From Aspidapion aeneum (Eukaryota; Arthropoda; Insecta; Coleoptera; Brentidae): a stretch of DNA of 64,000 nt. The stretch is from the NCBI GenBank assembly GCA_963576565.1, contig OY755039.1:135449369-135513368 (forward strand), read 5' to 3'. How positions within the stretch are numbered: the stretch's first letter is position 1; every line of letters begins with the position of its first letter. Positions 1-11,770 of the stretch are shown in pieces. Under the pieces are notes generated by a model. It was not told the DNA's origin. It worked only from the letters and a program-made list of their open reading frames with translations, and did no database searches. The translations under genes were made by a program, and so were the position numbers.

Positions 1-344
1 TTAACGATGGTAGATATTGAAATTGAAAGTGCACTTTCTGTTTGTTGCATGCTTCAATATACATCAGATGCCGCAACATCTTGAATAACGTCGTTTCTTA
101 TTGGAATTTGATTGGTTGGTGTTTGGCCCACTACAGAAATGCCTTGATCAGTTTGCTGCTTAGAATTACTACTGTAGTGAATGGAGAAAGGTATATTGGT
201 CTGTACAGGCTGTAACACATTACATGATTCTTCATTCGGTGCTTCTGGTAGCATCGGTACAGCAGCACTTCTTGAAAATGAAACTTGTGTGTAGGAGAAC
301 GGGTTTTCATTTGAAAACGATTGTGGACGGGAAGGTTCTTGCAA
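1..344 (-). pseudogene. possible C-terminal tail of a second Crypton-like protein
   Basis: A minus-strand open stretch of 96 codons (54-344) is rich in Ser, Pro, Asn and Gln and has no recognisable domain. If the frame changes near 54, the reading continues to the window edge with a Ser/Ile/Thr-rich end (reads SALSISISTIVN). That resembles the Asn/Ile/Thr-rich end (FNITITNN) of the recombinase at 2848-4029, and the low-complexity tail before it has a similar composition. Just upstream of this reading (350-415) are several decayed copies of a word like GTGCGGAAAAGTAA, related to the GCGGGAAAGT hairpins around the intact gene. The inference is a truncated, oppositely oriented relative whose catalytic part is missing. 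The alternative is chance low-complexity coding. Confidence is low. Confidence 0.25.
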
Positions 345-439
345 TTTGGACGTGCGAAAAAAATCGTGAGGAAAGTAAAAATGATGCGAAAAAGTAAAAT
401 TGTGCGGAAAAGTAATTAACGTAATATTCTTTTAATAGA

Positions 440-1150
440 TCGCTCAAGAAACCCTAACTTATATGTTCTTGGTTTGTAAACAGTAAGGTGAGGCCAAAAG
501 TTATTTTTAAAAATATGATTTATAAAAGAATTTACTACTAGTATCTTACCTACTGGACCTAAATGTAACGCAGTTAGTGAATGGTGTGGTTTGTTTACAT
601 ATTCCTAACTATTTTTTGCTCACCAAGACTCCTGATAAAGTTGATTTTTAAAATTGTGATTTTTACAAAAGTGTTTTACTAATTTTGATATCACCCTGTA
701 CCTTACTCCAAGGACCTAAAGGTAATACAGTCAGTTAATGTTATGATTTTTTAACGTGTTCCTAAGCATTTTTGATAATGAAAGCTCTTGACAACATTGT
801 TTTCTAAAAATGTGATTTTTAGAAAAATACACTAGTAATTTCGATATCACCCAGTAGCTCACTTGCTGGCTCTAAAGGTAATACAATAAGTTAGTGATAT
901 GATTTTTTAAGGTATTTCTAACTCTTGTTTGCTAAGTAAAACCCCTGACAAAGTTGTTTTTAACAATGTAAATTGTACAACTATTTTTGATATCACTCTG
1001 TAACTCACCCCCTGAACCTAAATTTGAAATAATCCGTTAATACATAGTTTAACTTTTTGGGCTATTTTCAACTTTTTATTGTTAAGTAGAGAACTAGAAT
1101 TTCTAAACAAATCTATAATAGATTTTAAGGTCACCCTGTAGCAGACCTGA
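440..1150. repeat. degenerate ~157-bp tandem array
   Basis: A landmark phrase resembling GGACCTAAAGGTAATACAGT recurs near 554, 711, 869 and more weakly near 1013 and 1148. Each is preceded by a phrase like TTTTGATATCACCCTGTA and followed by TTAGTTAATG-like words. The spacing is about 146-158 bp, giving four to five diverged satellite-like units. No coding content was seen. Confidence 0.6.
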
Positions 1151-2445
1151 ACCTAACCTTTATAACCTGGGTTTGGCAGACTTTTTTTCTATCTCTTCTC
1201 ATACCTGATCATAAGAAATATTAGACAAACATTATTTTTAATTATATGATAATAATAACAAGTTTGATATTTATATATTCAAAGGTTATTTTTTGGGCCA
1301 CGGGTTGCAATAAATCCGAAAATTATTTTTTTTCATAAATTTATCAACTTATCGTTTTCTTTCCTAAAATTCATTTGATTTCGTTAAAATTAAATTACGT
1401 GGATTTTGTGGTCGGCTGTACTTTGCATGTCATGTTCGTGTTATTTGAATCCAACTTTAACGAAATAAGAAAAACGTCTCATGGTTTTGTTATTGTTTTT
1501 TTTCCGGAAAAATACAATTTTTTAAGAACCTGTGCATCATCAACAATCCCGGAAAAATATTGAACTATCAGCAATCGAGTTTAAAGGTAGGTTTTAGATT
1601 ATATTTTTCCTCATTTTTCGGTTTTTGCCGCTGTACAAAAAACTGAAATTTACGATGTTGCCATGATTTAGGGCTTAAATTTGAGGCGTCAAATTTTTTC
1701 AGATTGTTTCAAATTATTTCAAATTTTAAAGAATTGCCCCCAAATTATCAGAATATGTTTCTAAGTCGGGATATTCATAGATATTATGAAAACACACCCG
1801 CTGAAAAAGAGTCACAACTCAAAAATCGCCCTTATTGAGATAAACCTGCCGCCATCATCGAAATAACATGTACCATAAAAGCGTCACATTTATGTTTCGA
1901 GAATTCACCGCGAAATGGCGATGTGACTCTTTTATTTTGTCCAGTTTAGCTGAGGATGCGTTCCTTTACAGTGTCACTTTTGACTTTATAACAGCGTGAA
2001 CGTGGAGTTTTATCCTGAAAAGAGTCACATTTCGAGTTGTGAAGGTTTTCATGTGAACTATTGGTTAAATCTGACCCATATAACAAGTTAAATACTGTTC
2101 TTTTTTGTGTTGTGACTGTTTTTTCTAATTGCTCAGTGTACTTAGAATTAAGGAGAATAAGAAAAAATCTTTTGAATTTATTAGAGAATAATCACATTCC
2201 CAGTTGTTATTCAGCATTTTATAACTCGTAAAAATAAATACAAAGTTTATTCTTTATTTGTTTTCTTTTTTTATATTATTTACCATTCTGCGTGACATCC
2301 TGATTTACAACGTCATGATGCCTTGTTCTAAAAAAGTGTCACAATATCGGGTTTTTGTCTTTTTTTAAACTAAAAACGACAAAAATCATTTTTTTCTACG
2401 ACCGTGCATATATACCCACTTTCCCGCACGCATTTTAGTTTTGAA
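1151..2445. other. non-coding AT-rich stretch
   Basis: No gene or element boundary could be supported. The word AAAAGAGTCACA occurs near 1804 and 2018, its complement occurs near 1922, and related GTGTCACA words occur to about 2340. This suggests remnants of a palindromic repeat, but no ends could be fixed. Confidence 0.4.
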
Positions 2446-2515
2446 AGCATCACTTTCCCGCCCTAGTTCGGGAAAATCTATTTCCCGCACTAGTGCGGGA
2501 AAGTAAAACTATGCC
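2446..2515. repeat. GC-rich hairpin upstream of recombinase gene
   Basis: Nested inverted words are visible: ACTTTCCCGC pairs with GCGGGAAAGT, and TTTCCCGCACTAG pairs with CTAGTGCGGGAAA. It stands out from the AT-rich surroundings and shares the GCGGGAAAGT core with the hairpin at 4111-4230, so the pair brackets the gene at 2848-4029. Confidence 0.55.
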
Positions 2516-2847
2516 AATTTTGGAGTTATTCTATAGGTTTATACCTCAAAAGTCGTAACTATCGACTTGGTACAGTGTAGGGAATTTAGCAGATAGGCAA
2601 TCTGATGAATTATAGCTAATTTCAAGTTTTTTATTCAATTTAAAAAAAAAAACAGAATAATGGATTTTTTTAAATATTTCTGCATACCCCCCGTATAGTC
2701 ATGTCATACAACAACTATCAAGCCAAGCTGTGACAGGTGCTTGGTCCAGTTTGCTATGGCAACCAAGTTATGTTATTGTTACTCAAACGTCAAAGCTAGT
2801 CAAAGAGCGTCTCTGAAGTGACAGAACTGCCTTTTATTTTGAATAAA

Positions 2848-4029
2848 ATGGATTTTTCAATGGACTGTTCCGAAGATGAACTTCCGGAGTGCATTTTGCA
2901 GGCTGCTGAAGATGGGAATGGTGAGCTGCTACCTGCCAAATCGAGACAAAGGTACGAAAAACAGTACAATCATTTCGTGACATGGTGTAAGGAGAAAGGG
3001 GTGAGAATTTACAAAGAAGAAGTCTTCTTGGCATACTTCCTAGACCTGAGCAAGGTCTTGAAATCGAATACCTTATGGTCACGCTATTCCATGGTGAAAA
3101 GCTTGGTTAAAATTAAGCAAAATCTGGACATAAGCAGATTCCACAAGCTAACATCGTTTCTTAAACAAAAAAATGTTGGTTTTCGAGCACAGAAGGCGCA
3201 AGTTTTCACCAAAGATGATATATCGCGGTTTATGTTAGCTCCTGATGAGATTTATTTGATGATTAAAGTGAGTACCATTTTTGCTTTGGCTGGTGCTCTC
3301 CGCAGGGCGGAGCTTTTAAATATCACTCTGGATGACATACAGGATAAAGGAAGTCTGATCGTTGTTAAGATCTCCGACACTAAAAATCATTCCTCAAGAT
3401 CCTTCGTTTTATCCGAAGAAATAAATAATGGATCTTTTTTGATGCTGTATAGAAAGTACCCAAATTTGAGACCTCCTACTACTCCGCACCGCCGGTTTTT
3501 CATTTATTATAAAAAAGGAAAATGTTCCAATCAGTGTGTAGGAGTGAACACTTTTGAAAAGATGCCATCAGAGATCGCTGCATATTTGCGCCTACCTAAC
3601 CCAGAACGTTATACCGGACATAGCTTCAGACGTTCTTCAGCAACATTCCTAGCAGATTCAGGTGAAGGCATAACAAACATAAAACGCCTTGGTGGGTGGA
3701 AGTCCACTGCTGTCGCTGAGGGGTATTTGGAAGATTCCGAGAAACAGAAAGAGAACATCTCGAGTAAGATTCTTTCATCTACCTATGACCTGCAATCGTT
3801 GCCAGCACCGTCATCGTCAACTGTAAGTGACCTGCAACTGCTGCCGTCAACGTCCACTGGAAGAGTCCTGCAGACCCAGACGCCATCTTTGCGCACTTTC
3901 GATTCTACAAGCGGCCACCAGATGCGAGAATTACCACCATCGAACTCCACTACACCGGCAATTCTGAATAATCTTCAAACTGCAACAAATTGTGTTTTCA
4001 ATATCACTATTACCAATAATAATAATTAG
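2848..4029 (+). CDS. Crypton-type tyrosine recombinase
   Basis: Intronless frame of 393 codons from an ATG in good context (AAAATGG); an in-frame GTG at 2818 is an unlikely eukaryotic start. The protein has an N-terminal SAM-like DNA-binding region (about residues 30-115) and then a tyrosine-recombinase catalytic domain. All catalytic positions are present: Arg152 in GALRRAEL, a likely Lys179 in SDTKN, His258 and Arg261 in GHSFRR, Trp284 in GGW, and the nucleophile Tyr293 in EGYLED. Enzymes of this family cut and rejoin DNA through a 3'-phosphotyrosine bond. The layout matches Crypton transposons and Crypton-derived genes of animals. After about residue 300 comes a low-complexity Ser/Thr/Pro tail ending in Asn residues. 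A polyadenylation signal follows at 4047. The frame has no disabling change, so it is either a recently mobile Crypton or a domesticated copy. Identity as a tyrosine recombinase is secure; the Crypton subclass is inferred. Confidence 0.88.
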   Translation: MDFSMDCSEDELPECILQAAEDGNGELLPAKSRQRYEKQYNHFVTWCKEKGVRIYKEEVFLAYFLDLSKVLKSNTLWSRYSMVKSLVKIKQNLDISRFHKLTSFLKQKNVGFRAQKAQVFTKDDISRFMLAPDEIYLMIKVSTIFALAGALRRAELLNITLDDIQDKGSLIVVKISDTKNHSSRSFVLSEEINNGSFLMLYRKYPNLRPPTTPHRRFFIYYKKGKCSNQCVGVNTFEKMPSEIAAYLRLPNPERYTGHSFRRSSATFLADSGEGITNIKRLGGWKSTAVAEGYLEDSEKQKENISSKILSSTYDLQSLPAPSSSTVSDLQLLPSTSTGRVLQTQTPSLRTFDSTSGHQMRELPPSNSTTPAILNNLQTATNCVFNITITNNNN

Positions 4030-4046
4030 TATTTTATTTATGTTCA

Positions 4047-4052
4047 AATAAA
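4047..4052 (+). promoter_or_regulatory. polyadenylation signal AATAAA
   Basis: A canonical AATAAA lies 18 bp after the stop codon of the tyrosine-recombinase gene, in an otherwise short AT-rich 3' region. It supports the gene being a complete transcription unit. Confidence 0.6.
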
Positions 4053-4110
4053 ATATTTTTTCAAAAGTAAATTTGTGGTATTGTAACATCGGTCGAAGAA
4101 AAAATAATGT

Positions 4111-4230
4111 TCCTAACTCATGCGGAAAGTGTCTTTCCCACCCTCGACTGCTTGCCCGAACTCCGCTCCGCGTCGTTCGGGTCAACTGCAGTCGCGTGCG
4201 GGAAAGTATCACTTTCCACACTTGTTAGGA
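4111..4230. repeat. compound hairpin downstream of recombinase gene
   Basis: Outer arms TCCTAACTCATGCGGAAAGT (4111-4130) and an imperfect complement (4211-4230) enclose inner pairs: CGACTGC with GCAGTCG, and CCCGAAC with GTTCGGG. It shares the GCGGGAAAGT core with the hairpin at 2446-2515. The pair may mark the ends or recombination sites of the Crypton-like unit, which is an inference. Confidence 0.55.
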
Positions 4231-5584
4231 AAATAACTATTTCTGAGAAACGAACTGCACCAATTACATTGAGTTAATAAGTTTCTGTTGATATAAAATA
4301 ACATGTTAACTCGTAATTTGTCATGTAAGTGAAAAATGAATCTCTCCAATGAACTAAATTCTTTAACAGCGATTTTCTCAAAACAATGTTTTTTGAGTTG
4401 TGACTATTTTTTAGCGGGGGTGCGATATGTATGTAAGAGTGCACTGAGTACCTATACTATTTTTTTAACACATTTGTTTTTTCTCACAAAACTTATACAA
4501 TAATAACCGATTTCCATCTATGCGTGCCCACCCTGATTCAAAAAACGCATCAGGTGACGCTTTATTTAAAACGGATGAAAATCCCGTGGGTGGGCATGCA
4601 TAGGAAACAAAAGGAAGGAACAAAAATAAATAAAATATATTTTTTAATGAAGCTTTCACTTCAGATTGTAGATTATTGAGGAAAAATTGCAAAAATCTGG
4701 ACATACAACTCTAGGGTTGAGAAGAATTAGAACATCTTAAAATAAGGAGAAAATTGCACGATAATTTTTTTAAATAAAAATTAGGTAAGTAGGTACTTTT
4801 CGGAAAAATTTAAAGGAAAACATGGTAACAAATATAAAAACTTTGGTTAGTTTTAAAAGTACAGAGAAGCGCAGATTTAGTCAGTTTGCCCTTGATAAAT
4901 GATGCTCCTTTCGTCTGGGGAAGCGAGCTAATTTTGAGTTTTGAGCTTCCTCTAGTCGCGCCCCTGATAGACTTACAAAGGAGAAGAGAATACGCACATA
5001 TAAAATGCTTGACTGAATAATTTATATTATTAATTACATTGTTTAAAGTAATACACACAAAGAATTAAAGTAAGCAAAACAAACAAATCTTTACGGCAAT
5101 ATGCCATTAATTATAAATGTCAACTCATCAAGCTCTTCATTCTCCCAGACATCGAAGAAATAACTGGACTTCAAGGTCCAGGGGTGAACCAATCCTGAAG
5201 AAAGTCTTAACTGCCTGTGTAAACGACTTGGCAGGACCTAGAATAAGGAACCGTTTTGCAGGAGGTGTACAAAATTTTAATATCGGTTTACCCTTCGGGG
5301 ATATTTAGTATCTGTATTTTATCATTCAACAAAAGCAACTTCTTGTTTTATATAGGTATGATGTTAAATAAATTGTACCTAATGAATATAAATAGAGATA
5401 AATATCGAAAAAATAACAATCTTTGAGGTTAGAACTTAAGTCCTCAAATTTTACAGCTTACGCTGTCAAAAATGTAATACTTAAGTGGAACCTTGACAGC
5501 ATTAGCAAGTGCTTATCTTAAACTAAGTGGACCTTAGGACTTAAGCCGAAGTAAGAAATTGCCCAAGAAGGAGTCTATTTTAAC
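4231..5584. other. non-coding stretch, no supported feature
   Basis: AT-rich sequence with short open frames only. None has a recognisable motif. The longest plus-strand one (5117-5308) looks random. The word GGACTTAAG/CTTAAGTCC occurs in both orientations near 5437 and 5538. Confidence 0.4.
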
Positions 5585-5990
5585 TAGGGGTGGGCGATAA
5601 TTATCGATGTTTGTAAAACCAAAATATTAATCGAACGCGCTTTGGACTCGTTTAGCTTCACTACGATAGATGGCGACACATTGCAGCAGAAAACATTGTT
5701 GTAGATTTTTATTGATTATTGTTTCGGGGAAGTCTCGAATTTGGCGTCGGATTGTTTTACTTGTATTTTGTATTGTTTAGTGCTTTTTGAGTTGTGTGCC
5801 TGATTCTCCGTACTATTAATTTCATTGTGTCTTTGATTATGAAATTTGAAATACATATTATTTATTTTTAACAGTAAAATTAAAGAACACCCATACCCGA
5901 ATATCGATATTTTGAAAACGATATATCGTAGTTATCGATGGCAGGCCGTCGATGTCAACATCGATGTTTTCTTTCAATGTCCCATCCCTA
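5585..5990. mobile_element. hAT-like MITE, 406 bp
   Basis: The left end reads TAGGGGTGGGCGATAATTAT and the right end is the complement of TAGGGATGGGACATTG. Flanking 8-mers ATTTTAAC and CTTTTAAA agree at six of eight positions, as expected for a decayed 8-bp hAT target duplication. The interior is rich in ATCGAT words in both orientations and has no coding capacity. Confidence 0.6.
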
Positions 5991-6456
5991 CTTTTAAAGG
6001 TTAAAGAGTTTTGATAATTCTCTTCGCTGTGCTTTTTTTTGCGAGACTATGTAAAATGCCGCCTGTATCTTATTTCCATATTTTAATATTTTTTCCCGAC
6101 TGCAAAGTGTGAAGTTTACGAGGTGGTAATTTTTAAACGGCATACCTCAGATACCGGAGGTACGCCGCGACCGCATTGTGCTGAAATGTAATAAAGTACC
6201 AAGTATTTCGAAAATCTGCGACAACGTACGACCAAAGAAGAGGACGATCCTGCGAAAGAAAATGTAAGCTTTATCAAGGTATTGTGTGTTTATTTTAGAA
6301 AATAAAATAAAGTGTGGATGACAGGGGTGAATTTAGAGGATGTTATTAAATAGCATAGTGGTCTAAGTTTATTTGGTGGCCAACTTCATTCCTTAGCCAA
6401 AAAATGAGGTTGCTTAAGCATCACCGGAAAACAAATAAGAGTCTTGTGTAAAGGCA
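5991..6456. other. non-coding stretch
   Basis: No gene, tandem array or element end was recognised here. Confidence 0.35.
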
Positions 6457-8173
6457 CCCAAGTAACATTTCTTTATTTATAGCAGAAGCTAAAAGGTTGC
6501 CAGCGCCTTTCCTTAAAACCATTAGTTTTAATGTTTGGTCGCTAGCACGTTCCTATTACGCTTATATACCCCTTAGACCTCCTAAATGGGACTCCCCAAT
6601 TGGTGGTGGCAACCTATGTATTAAACTCATTAAAAAACCATAAGAAATAAACGCTAGCTTCGCCCTCTAGCGGTTCCACCAGTATAGAACCTTTTAGAGC
6701 CTAAAGCTATTATGCCAGGTTCTAAAAGAAACGTCCTCTATCCTGTTATAAAACTAGATTTGGTAATTTGGTATCCTAGCAATTCTGTTGAACACCATAA
6801 TACCTTTAGAGTAAAGAATTTTTCCTATAAAAGCTTTAGCGATATTTTAGATTCACAATGGCTATATAAATCAATTTAGGTCATAAAATTGCCAAAAATG
6901 TCAGAGTCCCAAAATTATTGTATCACATAAAAATATACCTATATATGAGGAGTTTGTCGTTTTGCGGATCATCAAGTTGCCTGCCAGACTTATTTTTCTG
7001 ATAAAATCGTATCTGAAAAGCTCTCAAAACAAGCGCGCCAGCTCACAAATGCTTTTTAATAGTTTTTTGATAACTAAATAACAAATATTTAAAATAAAAA
7101 AAAAATAATTTACACTATTCACCATTAAAAAAGTCTGTTTGGTTTACATAAATCAAAATTAAAGTAAAATTATTGTTAAAAAACACTGCTAAAACGACTA
7201 GATAAATATTTTCTGTTTACAATATTTTTAAAATAATTCTATATACGCCATTATCGTTTTATAGTGGTCACTTGGTTTTATTTGTTACTCTGTCGCAACA
7301 AGGATTTTTGAGTGCGCTTATGAAACCAATAAAAAAGAGAAGGTAAACAGTGAACATAACCTCACTTAAATTTTTTGTATTTGTTTTTTAAACTGTTGTG
7401 TTAAATTTAAATGTTTTTTATCGTGCAATTTGCACACAATCAGGAGGGCCAGTGCAATAATATCCGTTGTGCCTGCAGGTTGGAGGGAAACCTCTTATAT
7501 TGGCCGTTTAAACAGGCCTTATCTAGGCTTGGGTGCCCTACCCAGGAGGATAATAAATAATCAATCTTGCAATAGGTAGGTACCAATCTGTACTATATGA
7601 CCGCCTATATAAATAATATTTAATATGCAGCTATGGGTAACCAAAAATACAAAAGAATTAAGTTTACCTTTAAGCCTTCCAATAAAACCTGTTTAAAATG
7701 CCTAAAAGTAATGGCAAAAACCAAAAGTTTAAAGTTTATATTCACCACTCTTAAAAACCTTAAGGAAACTAGGTTCTATATGGCCGCCTATATAATCATA
7801 TTTACTATTAAACTACTGGTAACTACAAAAACAATAGGATATAAGGTAACCTTTTAGCTCTATTATAAAACACTTTTGTTATGACCTAAAGTAATGAAAA
7901 AAACTAAAAGACCAAAGTTTTTATTTATTTCTTTTTAAAAACTTTAGGTAAAAGTGTTTTATAAGACCATCTTTATAAATCAGAAATCAATAAAACCAAA
8001 AGTATCTAAAAGGAACAGAAGAACACTTTTTGGTTGTATAACACCTCTTTAGGTAATTGGCAATATAAATTACCTTTGTCTAGCCAAATTGATCCTAAAA
8101 GTCATAACAGCACCCTCTAAATAACCTTGGAACCAAATTAATAAAACCTTGAGTGGTAATAATGTTACTTGGG
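6457..8173. mobile_element. candidate non-autonomous element with CCCAAGTAAC ends
   Basis: CCCAAGTAACAT at 6457 is matched by ATGTTACTTGGG ending at 8173, about 1.7 kb apart. The interior repeats words such as CCGCCTATATAA (7604 and 7783) and has no transposase. Only about 12 bp of inverted match is visible and no target duplication was found, so the boundaries are tentative. Confidence 0.3.
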
Positions 8174-9989
8174 CATATAATTCCCAGTACACAGAAAAAA
8201 AATATATCAAATCAAAGCAAATAACTTCGGTTTAAAACAAAAACTTAAGCTTCAAAAGAAGGCTAAGTTTTTGTTTGGATTATAGCATTTATTGAACGCC
8301 ATCCAATTTTATTATAAAATAAATTTGTTTCGTTCCAAGAAAATCATATTGGCTTAAGGCAATTAGGGCCCATCGCACCAAATTTTCTTTCCTTTTCTTA
8401 TCCTAAAGAATATTTATTTCGTAAAATTTCGTTACACCGAAATTAAAGGCAGACTTATTCCTTCCTTAGTGTTGTTAAAATTAAGTCACCTTTTTTCGTG
8501 ACTTTCCTATTCCTTAGGAGCTGCTTAAAGATAAGATGCTGGTCACATAATGTTACCCGTCAGGCATAGCTGTAGCAACTGACCATACCTACAAACCAGC
8601 AGAATGTTGTGAATAAAGTGAAGGTGTTTTTTTTGTGTGTTGTGAGTAAATATAATCTTAAAATTAATAAAATGATTTTGCGAAACTTTATTGCAAAAGA
8701 AAAGGCTAGATTTTGGTTCGTTTGGCACAATGTTTTTGAGAACAAAGATACCTATGTATCGATTACAAAAATATTTGTAAGGAAGAAAAATAATTCAAAT
8801 GAAGTTCTCTCTTCTACTTTTTATTACAGTATTTTCGTCGGATTTTCGGGTTTACTGTTGTTCACAACCTGGTAGCTACAGCGCTAAGGGTAGGATAGGA
8901 CTGACCAGTGTAAAAGAACCCTTGCATTTAAATTAAACTGCACTGCGGTCTGGGACAACTGGGCGCCGCCAACTCGGCGCCGGAGAAAAACAAATTTTTT
9001 GATAAAATGTGTAGATGAAAAACAAAATATATTATTTATATAAAAACATCTTTAAAAATCCTTTACGCAATTTTTTTGAAATTTGTTTTTGTTAAGTAAA
9101 GTTTGTGTAATTTTGGTAGTTGTAGTGTTTGGTAACCTGGTAACACTACAATTTACGTTTTTTATTACAACAACGGCGGATCCAAAATGGCAGATTTCTT
9201 TATTTTTAAACCGATTTGTCTGAAAAATATAAATACAGTTTAGATTATTTATAAACTACATGTTTATTATAGGTTTTATAAAATTTTCTTAAAAACTACA
9301 CTTCTTGATAAAAAAATGGGTCACATACCGTATTTTAGAAAATTAAATTTTCTTTTAAATGCTGTGTTATAATGTGCGGCTTATGTCCCATTTAAGACTC
9401 CAGGGGCGTACTTATATAAATAAATTTTAAAAAATAAATAATAATAATATGTATAACATTTTATGATTTTTTTACGAAAACTAATCTTCTTAGGTTGTTT
9501 AATTACAAAATTAAACAGATTTTCTTTTTTTACCAATTTTCATAAATCTTCATTTCTAATTAAATTTATTATTTAAACAAAGTTGATTTTGAGAAATTAG
9601 GTTTTAATAACATAAACTAACCTTCTTAAGTTTACCTATTTAAATTATATAAATTATTTAGTTTATAAAACAACACATTATATGGAATTTTATATTTTAT
9701 AATTTATCACGAACCATAACATTTTTTTAGTATAAAAAGAGAGGATTTATCTCAATAAAGCAGATTCAACATTTGATAGATGTTCTCACTATACCTACTT
9801 AGTTTACTGTACCATAAGCCTTCTTGGTCATTGCAGGGAGTGAGGCTGCTCCCTGGCAGTAAACTTTTTACTTTAATCCCGCTGCTTAACCAAGCCGAGT
9901 TAAGCAAGTGTAATTGTCAAGCACAGCTTGCACATAGGTAAAAAATTAAGTTTTTACTTTACTGCATACCACAGACTTTAAATTTGACA
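8174..9989. other. AT-rich non-coding stretch
   Basis: Only short random frames were found, including an overlapping plus/minus pair near 8543-8875. There is no recognised protein, no tandem array and no clear inverted repeat. Confidence 0.35.
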
Positions 9990-10915
9990 AAAATGATTTG
10001 TTTTAATAATTTTTAAAAGTTATCTCAATTTACGGATGCCCCTGATGAGTTACCAATAACATGGGTCATACTTTCTGATACTCTGCTTGAAATAAAATTT
10101 TATTGTCCACCGAAAAGTTCGATAGACATTTTATCGTGGGAAGCTTAGTTTTTAGGAAAATTTGATAAAGCCTTTAAAAAAAATGATCAGTTGATGATTT
10201 TAAATTATTACTTTAAATGAAGGACACCACTGGAGCGGTTAATATGGAATAACTTTCACTTTGTCATACATCGTTTAAAACGAAATTTTTTTGTATATGA
10301 AAGTTATAAACATATTTTTTGATAAAGAGCTTAATTTATAAGAAAATTGAATAGAACTTGTGAAAAACATGTTTTTTTAATGATTTTTTTAAATCACCTC
10401 ACTGAGTTTCACATTATTGTAAAACGAGTTTCAGTGTCTACAATAAAGTAAAGTATATATTTTTTAATATTAAGCTTAGTTTCTGTGAAAATTAGATAAA
10501 ACGTGTCACAAGAATGGTTTATCTTCTGTTTTTTTTTTAAATTAATTTCATTTACGGAAGTCCCTATAGTTTTAATTATAAAACCATTCCAATCCTCTTG
10601 CACAGAATTTTAAAGAAGATTTTATTTACTATAATAAGATATAACACACCGTTTACTGTAGACATTCCTTTTAAATAAAATCGAATAAATCTTGCGAAAA
10701 ACATGGGTATTTTTTTAACTTTTTAAAATTACTTCAATTAACGGACGCAGCTGGAGAGTTTGTTATCTATCTGACCTTATTGAATTATACCTTGTTAATA
10801 AAAGAATCTTATTGTCTACAATAAAGTAGGTATATTATAGATTTTTCTCTTAGAAGTTTAGTTTTTAGGAAAATTAGAAAAATTTCAAACTTTTAGATTT
10901 TAGTTAGGAACTTCG
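9990..10915. repeat. degenerate ~180-bp tandem array
   Basis: A phrase like TTTACGGATGCCCCTGATGAGT recurs in diverged form near 10034, 10221, 10390, 10552 and 10740. Between copies are words like TTATTGTCTACAATAAAGTA and AAGCTTAGTTTTTAGGAAAA. Spacing is roughly 160-190 bp. This is a second old satellite-like array, unrelated in sequence to the one at 440-1150. Confidence 0.55.
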
Positions 10916-11770
10916 TTATACAGTGACCTTAGTCTGAGGCGGTTTTTCGAGATTCTTGCAGCCATTAAAAAAAACTAGTATGATGTTATTTTTTGGTTAT
11001 ATAAATATATATTTTGAATGTACACAATTATATATTAATACCTATATACACAATTTGTCTTTACAGCCGCAATTTAAAATTTCGCCGCCATGTTGGCCGC
11101 GATCTTGAATATCTCAGCCTCTGTCAACATTACGAGGTGGCGTCAGGGATATTTGGTTTCAGTGGAGTGGAAATAGGAAGAACTGACCATATGCCAAAAA
11201 GTACCTAATATAAAATGCTTCTAGAAAGCGGATTTTCCAAAATCTTGCCCTAACTAAAAATCGCCAAAAGAAGCCATTATTGCGTGTTTTGAAGAGGCGG
11301 AACAGAAGAGATGCTTTGACAATTGCCTAAACCTGATGAAAATGATAAAATATTTTTACAAATAACCAAAATCCTGTCCTGCCCGGAGTGTATTTTTAGC
11401 CTCAGTTCACGCGCTTGTAAACCCAAGGAGCAAATTAACTTTCGGTATTGTGCTGTCTACTTTGACTAATGTCCAGTGCCGGCCCCGGTGAGAATGGACC
11501 AACCAACAAACAAACAGGTGTCGATATATCCTTGGACACAGTTTATTCCTTCCATTCTTAATCAGTCGCTTTATACCACCGATAAGTCCCCTTTACCCTC
11601 ATGATTAAAATTAATAAACTGAAGAATAGATTTATTAGTTCTTTCATGAATCGCATCCGACTGGAAGGACCATGTAAAGGTGGATGACATGAAACTATCT
11701 ATATAAAGTTTTCTTTTCTTATTTTGGGGAATTATTATTATTATAGAAAAAAAGCATTTGTTTTTAAAAT
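10916..11770. other. non-coding stretch
   Basis: No coding or repeat structure could be supported. Short open frames (for example 11014-11208) carry no motif. Confidence 0.35.
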
